Positions 12,794-12,797 of a DNA stretch of 12,797 nucleotides are shown here, in pieces. The notes beneath the pieces are model-generated. The model saw only the letters and a program-made list of their open reading frames with translations, was not told where the DNA came from and ran no database searches. The first letter of the stretch is position 1; each line of letters starts with the position of its first letter. Origin of the DNA: Thermoanaerobaculaceae bacterium (GTDB lineage Bacteria; Acidobacteriota; Thermoanaerobaculia; Thermoanaerobaculales; Thermoanaerobaculaceae); the NCBI GenBank assembly GCA_022865555.1, contig JALHTD010000190.1, forward strand, positions 1 through 12,797, in the 5' to 3' direction. A program made the translations under genes and the position numbers.

Positions 12794-12797
12794 CCCG

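Noticed and set aside
1..12797. CRISPR array, transposase, integrase, phage or toxin-antitoxin genes
   Set aside because: No regularly spaced repeats and no such protein motifs were seen on either strand.

Overview
The window is GC-rich bacterial chromosome with dense coding on both strands, short intergenic gaps, mostly GGAGG-type ribosome binding sites and some GTG/TTG starts. Four PilZ domains, multi-module histidine kinases, a DUF2911 lipoprotein-like/exported protein and a DinB-like protein fit a large-genome environmental lineage such as Myxococcota, Desulfobacterota-like deltaproteobacteria or Acidobacteriota. The sequence alone does not settle the phylum. No rRNA, tRNA, CRISPR array, transposase, phage gene or integration site was found.

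Left part (1-6885, all + strand). The 3' part of a penicillin-acylase-family Ntn-hydrolase gene (1-1202) is followed by three signalling genes in one orientation. They are a six-TM hybrid histidine kinase with a second kinase module (1312-4047), a PilZ domain fused to a PhcB-like SAM-dependent methyltransferase (4171-5646), and a receiver-histidine kinase protein (5734-6885). This trio has the same kinds of parts as the Ralstonia Phc quorum-sensing locus: PhcB signal methyltransferase, PhcS membrane sensor kinase and PhcR receiver-kinase. It differs in gene order, in the extra kinase module on the sensor, and in having a c-di-GMP-type PilZ domain on the synthase. This is the most interesting part of the window: a candidate c-di-GMP-gated fatty-acid-methyl-ester (or related) signalling system.

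Middle part (7006-8340, - strand). A four-TM membrane protein with a TTG start and a full AAGGAGGT ribosome binding site is followed by a pseudo-receiver plus PilZ protein. The pseudo-receiver has lost its phospho-acceptor Asp.

Right part (8529-12797). The genes here are an 81-aa small protein (+), a DinB-like metal-site protein (-), a rhomboid-like membrane protein lacking the catalytic Ser/His (+), a 59-aa single-TM protein (-), a tandem PilZ protein that may be read from a near-leaderless mRNA (+), a 64-aa highly charged protein with a TTG start (-), and an exported DUF2911 protein (+). The last ends in a long hairpin that begins in its own stop codon.

Three separate PilZ proteins in about 7 kb suggest that c-di-GMP output is a theme of this neighbourhood. 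No GGDEF, EAL or HD-GYP enzyme is visible here. All functional assignments rest on reading motifs by eye; no database search was run.
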